Source: Nitrosopumilus sp.
Lineage (GTDB): Archaea > Thermoproteota > Nitrososphaeria > Nitrososphaerales > Nitrosopumilaceae
NCBI RefSeq assembly: GCF_025698945.1
Contig: NZ_JAILWM010000001.1
Span: forward strand, 186,001 to 250,000
Length of the DNA stretch: 64,000 bases
Direction: 5' to 3'
Shown: piece after piece, positions 44,964-54,205 of the stretch
How positions within the stretch are numbered: the stretch's first letter is position 1
How the letters are laid out: each line of letters starts with the position of its first letter
The notes under the pieces: generated by a model
Told to the model about the DNA's origin: nothing
The model's database searches: none
Seen by the model: the letters and a program-made list of their open reading frames with translations, nothing else
Program-made: the position numbers and the translations under genes

Positions 44964-45811
44964 TTTGCATGTCCTCTTGATTTTTTGTTTTCTTTTCTTT
45001 TGGTAAACCAATACGTTAGAATTCTCTCTAAGATTATTCCTCCAGCAATAATGCCCAGCGAAATAATGATTGCAAAAATTAATTGCTCTGTAGTATCACC
45101 GTTTACTCCTTCAAATGGCTGTGGATACACAGTCCTATCCAAAGAAACAGAACCTGTGTTAGTTGCGTCTGTATCTGCTGAAAAATCAAAATACTCTGTT
45201 CCAGAATGACTTGGTTCTGGTTGGGGTTCTGGCTCAGGTTCCGGTATTGGTTCCATTTGAGGTTCAGGTTCAACTATTGTGGATTCTCCTGTTCTTACTT
45301 CTAAATTGACTTCTGGATTTGATTCTGGTGGTATGTCTTTTGTAAATTGTTCTTCACTTGTGCTTGATTCAATTCCTGGTGTATGTGGCTGTCCTTCATA
45401 GTTTGCATTGTTTGGTTTTAATGTAATCCATGATACAAATCCTGCCAACCCAATTGCTGCAAATTTTGAGAATTTCTTTAGTGATTCAATTACAGAACTA
45501 TTTGATTTTTCAGGTGTTATGAGAAATGTTTGGTTTGTAGAAACATAGTATTTCATTTCTTGACCCTTTGCAGATATTCCTGTTTTTGATACTTTGATCA
45601 TTCCAGCTGTCTGCATTCTTTTGAGATGATGTATTGCCAATGCCAAAGACATGTTGCTTTCTTGTGCAATTTCATTTGCAGTCATCTCGTTGCCATCTGA
45701 GATCAGCTTTAATATTTTCCTGCTAGAGTCATTGCTGAATATTTCGCCGATAAGCTTTATCTTGTCATCATCAGTTGAAATGATTTCTATCTCATCGTCT
45801 TCACTATTCAC
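44960..45811 (-). CDS. Membrane-tethered winged-helix regulator
   Basis: A 283-residue protein. Residues about 15-95 form an ArsR-like winged helix (SSRKILKLISDGNEMTANEIAQES...LAIHHLKRMQTAGMIKV...KYYVS). A hydrophobic helix at about 115-131 (FAAIGLAGFVSWITL) is followed by a Pro/Glu-rich outer segment (EPEPEPQPEP) and a second helix at about 240-263, with a Lys/Arg tail inside. This is a plausible sensor-regulator controlled from the cell surface. It heads an operon with a zinc-ribbon and a Cys/His-rich secreted protein. Confidence 0.75.
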   Translation of the reverse strand: MNSEDDEIEIISTDDDKIKLIGEIFSNDSSRKILKLISDGNEMTANEIAQESNMSLALAIHHLKRMQTAGMIKVSKTGISAKGQEMKYYVSTNQTFLITPEKSNSSVIESLKKFSKFAAIGLAGFVSWITLKPNNANYEGQPHTPGIESSTSEEQFTKDIPPESNPEVNLEVRTGESTIVEPEPQMEPIPEPEPEPQPEPSHSGTEYFDFSADTDATNTGSVSLDRTVYPQPFEGVNGDTTEQLIFAIIISLGIIAGGIILERILTYWFTKRKENKKSRGHAK

Positions 45812-45959
45812 AGTAAATACAGGTTTTATTATTTTATGAATTAAATGTTCGGTAAAATTGAAATTTAATCAAACGTTATAACCTTGATATTTTATAATTG
45901 GACAATGACTGTATCCTTAATACGAATCTTTTATTTACGTTGAGGAAAACCACAAAGAA

Positions 45960-47381
45960 ATGAAAACCAAAACAGGCATTTCGTTTCTAGTTGCCATATC
46001 TTCTATTTTGTTGATTTTTGTATTTCCTCTACAGGGACTTTCTGCAGATTCTGTCTTTAGTTTTGTAAATGATCTTTCACGAACTCAAACCACTACTATC
46101 AAAGTTACAGGTCAGGGTTCTCTTGATATTCCGCCTGATGCTGTATTTGTAAGATTGGATGTGAGAAGCACTCCTTCTGAGGATCTTGCCAAAGTTTTAG
46201 ATGATCAACAATATCTTGTAGCTGAACTGTTTGAATCCTTGGGTGAAACAGGAGAAAGCCTAGATGACTTTCAGGTGAGTAGGACCAATAATGGACGAAT
46301 CTATGCACAACAACACAGAATGTCCGATCCTTCACAGTCAAGCTATTTGGTAGATTTTAGAACTCATCTAAAAGTTCCATATGATCAAACTCATTCAATA
46401 TTCAAAGATCTTTCAAGTAATGGATTTGTTGTGGAAGGTGTAAGAATTGTACAAGAAAAAGATAATTCTGAAGCAATAGAGCCAACAAACTCTGCAACAA
46501 TTAGCATTCCTCATGGAACTGCTATTCCATCATGTGAGGAATCAAACTCTTGCTATGTTCCTTATGAGATTGTAATATCCCCTGGTACTAAGGTTACATG
46601 GACAAATGACGATGATGCAGCTCATACTGTAACTAGTGGTTCTCCAGATGGTGGTCCTGATGGAATATTTGATAGTGCTTTGTTTATGGCAGGTGAATCC
46701 TTCTCTCATTCCTTTTTACACTCTGGAAGTTTTGAATATTTTTGTATGGTCCATCCTTGGATGCTAGGTAAAGTTACTGTCTCTGGAAACACTGGTGATG
46801 CAACTTCCTCATATGGATTGTTTGCAGAGTTTGATGTTTTTTCACAATCAGCTCCTGACACTTTTGATAATACCATTTCAGAATATGATGAATCTATGGC
46901 AACATTGAGATCTATCCTGGAAAAACATGGAGTTGATTCAAAGAGTCTAAATGATCGTCCAATTAGAATTGATGAGCGTTATAGTGGGTATGGTGATCCT
47001 TACTATTATGAAAGCAGAGATACTATAATGATTAGAACATCAATTGAGAATATAATTACCGTACTTGATGTTGCGATGAATCACAATATACGAATTCAAG
47101 AAATCACTCCTACATATCTTCCATCAACATTAGAGAACGCAAGAACAACACTTGCTAAACTTGCATTAGATGATGCCAAATCCACCATTATGGATTTAGT
47201 TGGACCTGATGGACTTGAAGTAAAAGGTGTCAAATCTATTGAGATAAACACTTCCCAGCAAATTAATCCTCAATACGAAGGAATTGTGATTAGTGGCGTT
47301 GGAGTCAATCTTGATAGAAATTATTATGATTTATCTCCTCTCTTCACTAAAGTTCAAGTAGAGTTTGAAGTTGGACGTTAA
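45960..47381 (+). CDS. SIMPL (DUF541) domain protein with inserted plastocyanin-like domain
   Basis: A 473-residue exported protein (signal peptide about 1-29, ending GLSA-D). The SIMPL domain starts TIKVTGQGSLDIPPDAVFVRLDV, is interrupted at about 175-275 by a cupredoxin, and resumes (FAEFDVFSQSAPD ... GIVISGVGVNLD). Copper ligands are His222, Cys262, His265 and Met268 (CMVHPWM). SIMPL proteins are usually periplasmic or surface proteins of unclear role. The insertion suggests redox or copper sensing at the cell surface. It is divergent from the regulator operon. Confidence 0.82.
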   Translation: MKTKTGISFLVAISSILLIFVFPLQGLSADSVFSFVNDLSRTQTTTIKVTGQGSLDIPPDAVFVRLDVRSTPSEDLAKVLDDQQYLVAELFESLGETGESLDDFQVSRTNNGRIYAQQHRMSDPSQSSYLVDFRTHLKVPYDQTHSIFKDLSSNGFVVEGVRIVQEKDNSEAIEPTNSATISIPHGTAIPSCEESNSCYVPYEIVISPGTKVTWTNDDDAAHTVTSGSPDGGPDGIFDSALFMAGESFSHSFLHSGSFEYFCMVHPWMLGKVTVSGNTGDATSSYGLFAEFDVFSQSAPDTFDNTISEYDESMATLRSILEKHGVDSKSLNDRPIRIDERYSGYGDPYYYESRDTIMIRTSIENIITVLDVAMNHNIRIQEITPTYLPSTLENARTTLAKLALDDAKSTIMDLVGPDGLEVKGVKSIEINTSQQINPQYEGIVISGVGVNLDRNYYDLSPLFTKVQVEFEVGR

Positions 47382-47408
47382 CTGTTTCTTGACTCTGTTT
47401 TACTAAAA

Positions 47409-48446
47409 ATGAAATCTATCTTTTTGATGATAACTCTGTTTGCATTAACTCCTTTGGTTATTCCTAATGTCTCAGCTATGTGTGCTGCAGAAATAAATTA
47501 TGATAATGTATTAAAAGAATCTGAATTAGCATTTACAGGGACTGTTACACGTCTTGATAATTATGATGGACCACAAAAAGTCACATTCCTTATTCATGGT
47601 GTAGTTAAAGGAGAAGTTAATCTTCCAAAACATATTTTTGAAAATAATGGAATGATGTTTCTTGAAAATGATACTGTTACAAGTTCTTCTGTTGATGTAG
47701 ATTATAAAATTGGAAAGACCTACAAAGTATACGTTATTGATGGTGAGACAAGTTCGTGTACTACAAAGATTACTGCTTCACCTGAAGGATACATGTGGGA
47801 ACCAGGACCTGAGGATGGGAATTATTATTCAGAGAATTCAGTATATGTAGATCCTTGTGATGAGGGATATGGATTATCTGACGGCGTTTGTGTTACTTTT
47901 GAAGAAATGAATAAGGATCTTTCTTCCTGTGATCCAAATCCAAATCATGACTTTGGAAAATGCAAAAAGAATACAGAAGAACCAGACAATAAACTGCAAG
48001 ACGTTTTGGATAATTGTACCTGCCAAGAATCTGGACAGGATTGCATAGAGCCTTTACTTAGATGGTGGAATACAACTCATTTTATTGATAACACTGACTG
48101 TGAATTTATAGACAGAGTTGAGGGTTCTCCAACATATGCCAAACCATTTAGTGATGATATTACAAAAATTCCTGAACCTGAACCAGAACAAAACCCTCTG
48201 GAATATGAGACCTGTGGTCCTGGAACAACGCTGCAAGATGGTGTATGTGTAGTAAACTCAGAAAATGAAAATGTTGAGACTGGAGTGAAATGGGGATCTG
48301 TTTATGAAAAATTACCTGCTCCGGATTTGGAACCTATACTCGATTATGATTATGAACTCATCTATTTGACAATTTTTGTAATTGTGGTAATTATTGGTGT
48401 GGCTGTAGGAAGTGTTATTTTTGTAATTAGGAGAAAGAGAAAATGA
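47409..48446 (+). CDS. Surface protein with N-terminal TIMP/netrin-like domain and C-terminal anchor
   Basis: A 345-residue protein: signal peptide about 1-24 (NVSA-M), mature MCAAEINYDNVLKESELAFTGTVTRL, i.e. a Cys near the N-terminus and the aFxGxV strand of the TIMP/netrin OB family, with strand YKVYVIDG and a further Cys (SSCTTK). A Cys-rich middle follows (CDEGYG, CVTF, CKKN, CTCQESGQDC). C-terminus is a membrane helix (about 316-339) with RRKRK. It overlaps the next gene by 4 nt. Function unknown; an inhibitor- or adhesion-like role is possible. Confidence 0.6.
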   Translation: MKSIFLMITLFALTPLVIPNVSAMCAAEINYDNVLKESELAFTGTVTRLDNYDGPQKVTFLIHGVVKGEVNLPKHIFENNGMMFLENDTVTSSSVDVDYKIGKTYKVYVIDGETSSCTTKITASPEGYMWEPGPEDGNYYSENSVYVDPCDEGYGLSDGVCVTFEEMNKDLSSCDPNPNHDFGKCKKNTEEPDNKLQDVLDNCTCQESGQDCIEPLLRWWNTTHFIDNTDCEFIDRVEGSPTYAKPFSDDITKIPEPEPEQNPLEYETCGPGTTLQDGVCVVNSENENVETGVKWGSVYEKLPAPDLEPILDYDYELIYLTIFVIVVIIGVAVGSVIFVIRRKRK

Positions 48447-49285
48447 AAACCAAATACAGCATTCCAATTATCTGCATTGCTGTTTTTGTTGCATCTAGTA
48501 TTATAATCACTGCATACACATATCCTGAATTATTTGGCTTGACGAAACCCTACTCTGAAATTGGCGAATATGATGGTATGATTTCAGAAATTGAATTAAT
48601 GATTAGTGCACAATGCTCAAACAAAACCAAATTCAGTGATTATCCTTTTGCTAAAACATCAAACGGTTATTACTATATTGATAATGTGATATGTGAGCGA
48701 ATCAATGTAGAACAAGGTGGATGTCTAGACCCGTTTAGCAAAGGATATCCTGATGAAACCTGTAAGAATCGTGTAACCTTTGATTATCCATATGGCGAAA
48801 CAGGGCCAGAAATAAGTAAGGAATTCTGCAATCATGTAAACTATGAATCTCCAATTTTTACTAACACTGAAAAGAACAAGCGACTGTATGATGAATATCT
48901 TCACATATGCACAATTCGCGGCTTAATAGATGATACTCCGTTGCACGACATTTCACAAATAATGAATTATCAAGGAAAAAACTGTAATACGTACAGATTT
49001 GGCAGTGTTGATTGTTTTGCTAATTCATTTGACAAATGTGTTCCCGCAAAAATCGAGAATACTCATTTTACTGTGGAAGGTGATCCGATTACAATCATTG
49101 CAATGATACACACTGACTCTTGCTCAATTGATGTATTTCATGATTCAACACAAGACAAATTTGGAAAGCAAGAAATTACAAAGTATTCTTGTCCTGAAAT
49201 TAAATTAGATGAGAATTATCTTCATCTAGTTTCATGCACAAGTGAATACGATGAATGGGAATATGGGTTTTCGATTAGAAAATGA
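48443..49285 (+). CDS. Membrane-anchored Cys-rich surface protein
   Basis: A 280-residue protein starting MKTKYSIPIICIAVF with anchor helix (about 5-27). Around 15 Cys are spread over the outer part. The C-terminal domain VDCFANSFDKCVPAKIENTHFTVEGDP...CPEIKLDE is shared with the protein at 60941 (YECFRDAFSNCYNAIVNPEIYTIEGDP). It overlaps the previous gene by 4 nt and ends in a junction with a vestigial start. Function unknown. Confidence 0.6.
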   Translation: MKTKYSIPIICIAVFVASSIIITAYTYPELFGLTKPYSEIGEYDGMISEIELMISAQCSNKTKFSDYPFAKTSNGYYYIDNVICERINVEQGGCLDPFSKGYPDETCKNRVTFDYPYGETGPEISKEFCNHVNYESPIFTNTEKNKRLYDEYLHICTIRGLIDDTPLHDISQIMNYQGKNCNTYRFGSVDCFANSFDKCVPAKIENTHFTVEGDPITIIAMIHTDSCSIDVFHDSTQDKFGKQEITKYSCPEIKLDENYLHLVSCTSEYDEWEYGFSIRK

Positions 49286-49317
49286 AAACTAGACTTTTGA
49301 TAATTATTGGTGAATAA
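49282..49317 (+). pseudogene. Vestigial signal-peptide cassette (11 codons)
   Basis: The array's usual start sequence encodes MKTRLLIIIGE and then stops. The DNA matches the starts of 55114 and 42710 for about 20 bases, so it appears to be a leftover of a duplicated signal cassette or a disrupted gene leading into 49307-49551. Confidence 0.4.
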
Positions 49318-49551
49318 ATTGGAGATTTATTGGTATGTTCTGATTGGTGCAGGAATATTTCTGGGAATGTGGATTCTGCCAACCTTGCCAATATATGGAG
49401 AACCAGAACTTTGTGACATTGGTTTTGACTCCAAGTTCTTTGGTTATTGTTATACTAGAACCCCTTTCCATTTCTTATGTCTCTGTTGATTGGTATTTTT
49501 GTTCCAATTATGATTGAATGTCAAAAAAGGAAACTAGAAAATGAAAACTAA
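49307..49551 (+). pseudogene. Two-TM small protein gene, apparent frameshift
   Basis: Frame 1 (49307-49489) encodes a helix (YWYVLIGAGIFLGMWIL) and an outer loop with two Cys, ending abruptly at TPFHFLCLC-stop. A second frame (49477-49551) encodes MSLLIGIFVPIMIECQKRKLENEN-stop, a second helix with the KLENEN ending that characterises 11-nt junctions of this array. Together they would make a normal two-helix protein if one base were gained or lost near 49470-49490. Either a genuine frameshift or a sequencing error. Confidence 0.5.
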
Positions 49552-50551
49552 ACCCTTTATAATTATTGTAATGATTATGGTCTCTTTGTTTAGTTATGTC
49601 CCACCTGTTGATGCCACCAATCTTACTGCAAACATAAACCCTCAAAGTTCTGAAATAAAGTTCACAATACAATACCAAACAACAGTTCACATTGAATACG
49701 AAAATGGTGGAAATCTAAAAGAACTATTAGACGACACAAACTGGACAATTCAAAAAACTCTCCTCTCCACACATCCTGACAGCATGAAACTTGCCAGTCA
49801 ACTAAACCAAAAAATTTCCAACGATGGAACAAATGCCAAGATAACTGATTTGTCTGTGCAATACAACGCAATACTTTCAGGCAAAAATAACAATGCCTCA
49901 ATTGACTATCAAATAATCTTAACTGGAATAATGTCTGATTTTATCATACGTTCTGATTCATCTAAATTAATACTTGATATGAATTGGAGAGGTCTGAGTA
50001 CAGATGACTCTGTTTTGATTGATGGATATGACATCAATTTTCCAATGTCTGCAATTGCCGAAGAAGAACCTAAAGTCTACTCGTTAATGAAACAATATCC
50101 AGATGTGGTTGAACTGCTTTCACAACCACTAATTAATGCAGACGATATCATGCAAAAACCACTATTTGACTGGTATTTCTTATTTGATCCAACAGCCACA
50201 CATCAAAATCCGTCAGGTGTTGCAACCACCCAATACTCCTTTACTAGATCTTATGAAACACAGGTGCCAAAAAATACCGAGTCAAAACCATTTTCGTCTG
50301 ATTCTGATTATGTAATTAGGCTTGTACAACATGCCGATTCAGCAACCATACGCGTTGCAGGATTTGCAGCGTTGGATGTTTTAGATGGCCATGAAATTCT
50401 TGGAGTTACTCCAATGCCTCCTGACGGGTTTGCAGTGACTACAACTAGTGAAGTGCCTTTTGTTGTATCTTATGGACTGCCAATATTCTTTACAGTTGCA
50501 GCTGCAATCATTGGATACTTTTTGTTTAAAAAAGGAACTACATTTTTTTAG
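49541..50551 (+). CDS. Secreted surface protein with C-terminal TM anchor
   Basis: A 336-residue protein: signal peptide about 1-25 (VDA-T), a mostly beta mature part without Cys, and a C-terminal helix (about 308-329) with KKGTTFF tail. Contains FDWYFLFDPTA and YETQVPKNTE. I know similar sequences only as thaumarchaeal conserved surface proteins. It begins inside the ENEN end of the upstream frame (11-nt overlap). Confidence 0.6.
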   Translation: MKTKPFIIIVMIMVSLFSYVPPVDATNLTANINPQSSEIKFTIQYQTTVHIEYENGGNLKELLDDTNWTIQKTLLSTHPDSMKLASQLNQKISNDGTNAKITDLSVQYNAILSGKNNNASIDYQIILTGIMSDFIIRSDSSKLILDMNWRGLSTDDSVLIDGYDINFPMSAIAEEEPKVYSLMKQYPDVVELLSQPLINADDIMQKPLFDWYFLFDPTATHQNPSGVATTQYSFTRSYETQVPKNTESKPFSSDSDYVIRLVQHADSATIRVAGFAALDVLDGHEILGVTPMPPDGFAVTTTSEVPFVVSYGLPIFFTVAAAIIGYFLFKKGTTFF

Positions 50552-50606
50552 TAAAAAACACTGTGCATCTTCGGTAAACTGCTTCAAACCTTTATGGATT
50601 CAATGC

Positions 50607-50633
50607 AAAACATCAGAAGCACTTTTCAATGAC
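50607..50633 (+). promoter_or_regulatory. 27-nt conserved upstream element, copy 2
   Basis: Identical to copy 1 over 27 bases (AAAACATCAGAAGCAC...TTTTCAATGAC), 20 nt before the ATG at 50654. Confidence 0.7.
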
Positions 50634-50653
50634 AGAATGGGATTTCATATTGT

Positions 50654-51829
50654 ATGAAGTATTTTTTGATTTTCATTATTTTGATTGGTTTTTTGATTCC
50701 TTCAATTACATTTGCACAATATCTGGGAGATGTTGAATTTTACCACCTTCCTTTGACCGTAGAGTCAAAACAATACTCTATTCTAGCTCAATCCAATACC
50801 AACCACTTCACTGATGTGGTATATGACAGCAAAGCACACTCTTTAATTTTTTTAACGTCCTTATCTGAGGATTTTATCGACACTTATACTATAACCATGA
50901 ATGTACAGACATTTTCAGAAGTACTTGCCACAGATTATGCAAAAACTTCTGACTCTATGGTGGTGCTGGTAAATGGCGTGGATCAACCCTACAAAACCAT
51001 TGAAGACAATGAAATTATTTCATGGATCTTTTATGCACCAATATCATCTGATGAAGTAGAATTACTTCCTTCTAGTCCTAGATTTGGTACTGGTACATAC
51101 AAATTTGATAAAATTCCAAATGGATCTCCTAAAATTTATCCTCCATTAAAACAAGATCATGTTGGAATTGCTACTGAAAACATCCAATGCAAAGACGAAT
51201 TGCTTTTACTCCAAAAATATGATGGTTCTCCTGCATGTGTAAAACCAGAGTCAATTAACATTCTTGTTCATAGAGGATGGGCTGATGAAAAATTCCGAAC
51301 TCTGCCAATAATCGACTTTCAAAACCCAGATAGGATTTTTCGTGAGGTTGGGTATTTGGGATTGATGATGCTTCTTCCACACATAGAAGAAAACCAGACT
51401 GTAGCAATATCGCTTGAAGGTAAACCAAACATGATTTTACCGATTATTCAATACTATGAAATAGAAATTTTATCAGAAAAAACCAATACAAAAGAATCTT
51501 TTTCAAGCGTTTTTGGAAAAATTACCAAATCAAACCTCCAAAAATTCTTTGAGGAAAATCCAATGAATCTTTTTGTTAAACGTGGGGTACTAATGACATC
51601 ATTAGGGGGATATCAAGACAATATTGGAACCTATGGACCATTCAACCAATTTCTTACCGATAACGAGTCTCAGATAATTGGGGATGCTTTGACTTATTAT
51701 GAAAACAAGAGAACAAATGGAGAGGATGTACACTTTGATGATTTTGTCAAATGGCCAACCGGTAAACTCAACGAGTCATTTCTTCAAAAATCAAAACTGC
51801 TGGATATTGCCCGGATTGGAACTCCGTAA
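50654..51829 (+). CDS. Secreted protein with Cys-x15-Cys...RGW motif
   Basis: A 391-residue exported protein: signal peptide about 1-21 (ITFA-Q), an N-terminal Ig-like beta domain, then the array-wide motif CKDELLLLQKYDGSPACV ending in HRGW, and a C-terminal alpha/beta domain. Upstream sits the 27-nt element. Function unknown; the motif recurs at 57621, 59073 and 62228. Confidence 0.65.
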   Translation: MKYFLIFIILIGFLIPSITFAQYLGDVEFYHLPLTVESKQYSILAQSNTNHFTDVVYDSKAHSLIFLTSLSEDFIDTYTITMNVQTFSEVLATDYAKTSDSMVVLVNGVDQPYKTIEDNEIISWIFYAPISSDEVELLPSSPRFGTGTYKFDKIPNGSPKIYPPLKQDHVGIATENIQCKDELLLLQKYDGSPACVKPESINILVHRGWADEKFRTLPIIDFQNPDRIFREVGYLGLMMLLPHIEENQTVAISLEGKPNMILPIIQYYEIEILSEKTNTKESFSSVFGKITKSNLQKFFEENPMNLFVKRGVLMTSLGGYQDNIGTYGPFNQFLTDNESQIIGDALTYYENKRTNGEDVHFDDFVKWPTGKLNESFLQKSKLLDIARIGTP

Positions 51830-51955
51830 ATCTTTGGGATTAGATGATCCAACAGCTGCATGTCTTTAGATTTATGTAAAAATATAGTTCAAACTATTCG
51901 TGATTTGGATTAAAGATTCGAAGTCCTTATGAGCATCATATGTAAAATTTGATTA

Positions 51956-52189
51956 ATGCAAGTATATGTTCGCAAAGAAGTTCAAGCCTTTGAATATGTC
52001 TCTTTTACTGAATTTAAAAATGAAAGTGAATTAGACTTTTGCTGTGACAAACTAAGGAAATACGTATCAAGTGTAAGTGCTTGGAGCGGAAAAATTGGAA
52101 AATTCTGTATTGTGGAAAAAGATGTTCTGACCCCAATTGATTATTGTCCTTTTTGTGGTGAAAAAATAGAGTATGTATCTGTGGAGTAG
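51956..52189 (+). CDS. Small zinc-ribbon protein (hypothetical)
   Basis: A 77-residue soluble protein. Cys in DFCCDKL and CPFCGEKIEYV suggest a zinc site at the C-terminus. It is the first gene of a run leading to 52279. Function unknown. Confidence 0.5.
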   Translation: MQVYVRKEVQAFEYVSFTEFKNESELDFCCDKLRKYVSSVSAWSGKIGKFCIVEKDVLTPIDYCPFCGEKIEYVSVE

Positions 52190-52192
52190 AAT

Positions 52193-52282
52193 GTGAAAAT
52201 TGAATATGGAATTATTATAATAACTGGAATATCATTGATTGTTGTTGGAACACTTTACGTATTATGGAGATTAGAAACATGA
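52193..52282 (+). CDS. Tiny single-TM protein (29 aa)
   Basis: GTG start, MKIEYGIIII then one membrane helix (about 6-24) and WRLET. It begins 3 nt after the zinc-ribbon stop and overlaps the next ATG (ATGA at 52279). The N-terminus resembles the MKLEY signals of 41596 and 52279, so it may be a leftover signal cassette or a genuine small membrane protein. Confidence 0.4.
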   Translation: MKIEYGIIIITGISLIVVGTLYVLWRLET

Positions 52283-53223
52283 AACTAGAATACGTAATAA
52301 TTGCAGCAGTAGGAGTTTTGGCTTTTGTATCTCTTGGGTTGATTGCAAATGATCCAAATGACGTTGTCTCTTTTTCTGGTCTTGAAAAGATAAACCAAGA
52401 TGCACAAGATGCAAAGGCATCAGAAAATCAAGATCTTCTTGACAAAAACAGATTAAAAATGAAAAAACATCTAGAAACAGTTACATCATCATCTCTTGGG
52501 GTGGATATAGACTCGATATATCTCAAAGAGGATTGGAATTTCCCATTTCGGGATTCATCTGAAGTAAAACACACTCTAGAAGAATACGAATCAACTCCTA
52601 TCTGCAACATACTGCCAAACCTTTCTCTTCATCTCCAAAACATTCGCCAAACAGAACTTTTTCAAATGTATGGCGAAAAGTACCAGAACTATTTCATAGA
52701 ACTTGACATTGCCGATGAGCGATACTATAATTCTACAGTTCATTATGGGTTTTCAGCCAAGTCTGGAAACAACCATGCATCAACTCACTTTCATGTGGAT
52801 TCTTGCACTGGTCAGACATCTGACTATCTTTACCTTCGTTGTCATAACCCTGTGCTTGGAAACGGCACGGGAAGCAACTATCGCAACGAGGTCATTACCA
52901 GCCTTCAGAGCGATGAGTTTTGTAAAATTATTTTGGAGCCTTGGAAGGAAAAACTTGCAAAATACAATGAAAAAATCTCAAATGATGTTGACACCTATCT
53001 CGTAAAGATACAGCAACAAGACAGTAATAGTCCTGAGGATATGATTCCGATTACAAAGGATCTGCATCGATTAAACCAACTTGATAACATGGTGCGTCTT
53101 GCAATGGATGGCAATCATGATGGTGCAGAATTTTCTGAAAAAATGAAAAAATATGAACTACGGTATGGCTCTCTGCCTGATGAATTCTTGGAATTACTTG
53201 GAGAAATAGAAAATGAAAATTAG
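52279..53223 (+). CDS. Membrane-anchored exported protein
   Basis: A 314-residue protein from ATG 52279 (the longer frame to 52264 would ignore the ATGA coupling). MKLEYVIIAAVGVLAFVSLGLIANDPN is an anchor nearly shared with 41596. The outer part is mainly helical with Cys in TPICNIL, DSCTGQ, LRCHNP and EFCKII. It ends IENEN-stop inside the next gene's start (11-nt overlap). Function unknown. Confidence 0.6.
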   Translation: MKLEYVIIAAVGVLAFVSLGLIANDPNDVVSFSGLEKINQDAQDAKASENQDLLDKNRLKMKKHLETVTSSSLGVDIDSIYLKEDWNFPFRDSSEVKHTLEEYESTPICNILPNLSLHLQNIRQTELFQMYGEKYQNYFIELDIADERYYNSTVHYGFSAKSGNNHASTHFHVDSCTGQTSDYLYLRCHNPVLGNGTGSNYRNEVITSLQSDEFCKIILEPWKEKLAKYNEKISNDVDTYLVKIQQQDSNSPEDMIPITKDLHRLNQLDNMVRLAMDGNHDGAEFSEKMKKYELRYGSLPDEFLELLGEIENEN

Positions 53224-54205
53224 ATTTTTGATAATAGTCGGAATTTCTATATCTGTAGGTGTGATTTTGTTGTCTAGCTTTTCGATACAAAAAGACGAAC
53301 AAGCGTATGTTTTGTTTTGTAATCACTGGATATTTTCTGACCGCATCACCTGCGATGTGTTATGGAGCGAGTCAGACCGTAACACACCAGTAATGAAATA
53401 CGACATCTCTGAAGAACCCTGGGAAAATCTTTTGTCTCATCCAAGAGAAGAATCCCTCAAAGAACTCCAAAAAATATTTGATGAGAACGGAAAGTTTTTC
53501 ATGGATGTTAAAATCATTGGTTTGAAAGATTACTATGTTCTAGGCGAAAAACTGGCATTCACTGTTGTAGAAGCAGGTTATGGAATTCCGTGTACTCATC
53601 CAAAAATTATGGTTTCTAGAGATGGAGATGATAAACCTCATTGGGACTATAACTTTGTACATTCATGTCCTTTCTTCAAAGAAGGCCATCCGATTCTATC
53701 ATACGTGAATGTTCCCCACAACAACAGAGTAATGCCTCCGATAACAGAGTCAGGACAATACACAATCACTGCATCATCTAGCTATGATTCGTTTACATCA
53801 AGACAATTTGCAGTATTGGAGTCTGATTTTGTTTATGATTATGATATATCTTACACTAAAAGTGGAAACAACACTGGATATACTTCATTGAACATTGATT
53901 TGAATAATGGCAACTATGTACTTGATCAAAATTCTAAACTAACCCGTGATGTATTATTTGATGAGGAATTAGAAGAATTAAAACAACTTGTTGATGAAAA
54001 TGACTTGTTACGAGGACTCTCAAGTGTTTCTCACGATAGAGATCCTGCATGCAAAACCTGTATCAATTATGAGATGAGAATCTCTCTTGGTGATTATACG
54101 CATTTTGTACAGTGGCAAAATGATAAAGATCGTCTAAGAGAAAAACACATCTTTGTGATCGAAATGCTTGAAGAATTACTGGAAACCATGGGAGGTAGAA
54201 AATGA
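53213..54205 (+). CDS. Membrane-anchored exported protein, shares domain with 60941
   Basis: A 330-residue protein starting MKIRFLIIVGISIS with anchor helix (about 4-24). An outer domain (IIGLKDYYVLGEKLAF...GIPCTHPKIMVSRDG...FVHSCP...GQYTITA) corresponds to one in the protein at 60941 (MITDLKDELEQDE...WCIMPSILVYHQD...IVHTCP...GQYTIWG). The C-terminal part (DPACKTCINYEM...) has a CxxC pair. Overlaps 11 nt upstream and 4 nt downstream. Function unknown. Confidence 0.6.
   Translation: MKIRFLIIVGISISVGVILLSSFSIQKDEQAYVLFCNHWIFSDRITCDVLWSESDRNTPVMKYDISEEPWENLLSHPREESLKELQKIFDENGKFFMDVKIIGLKDYYVLGEKLAFTVVEAGYGIPCTHPKIMVSRDGDDKPHWDYNFVHSCPFFKEGHPILSYVNVPHNNRVMPPITESGQYTITASSSYDSFTSRQFAVLESDFVYDYDISYTKSGNNTGYTSLNIDLNNGNYVLDQNSKLTRDVLFDEELEELKQLVDENDLLRGLSSVSHDRDPACKTCINYEMRISLGDYTHFVQWQNDKDRLREKHIFVIEMLEELLETMGGRK

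Noticed and set aside
44964-45011. N-terminal extension of the zinc-ribbon protein (MVYQKKRKQKIKRTCK)
   Set aside because: The ATG at 44963 overlaps the regulator stop as ATGA, the same coupling as the next junction, so the shorter form is favoured.
50448-50657. ORF overlapping the end of the 49541 gene and the second 27-nt element
   Set aside because: It is out of frame with a well-supported secreted protein gene and its product lacks recognisable features.
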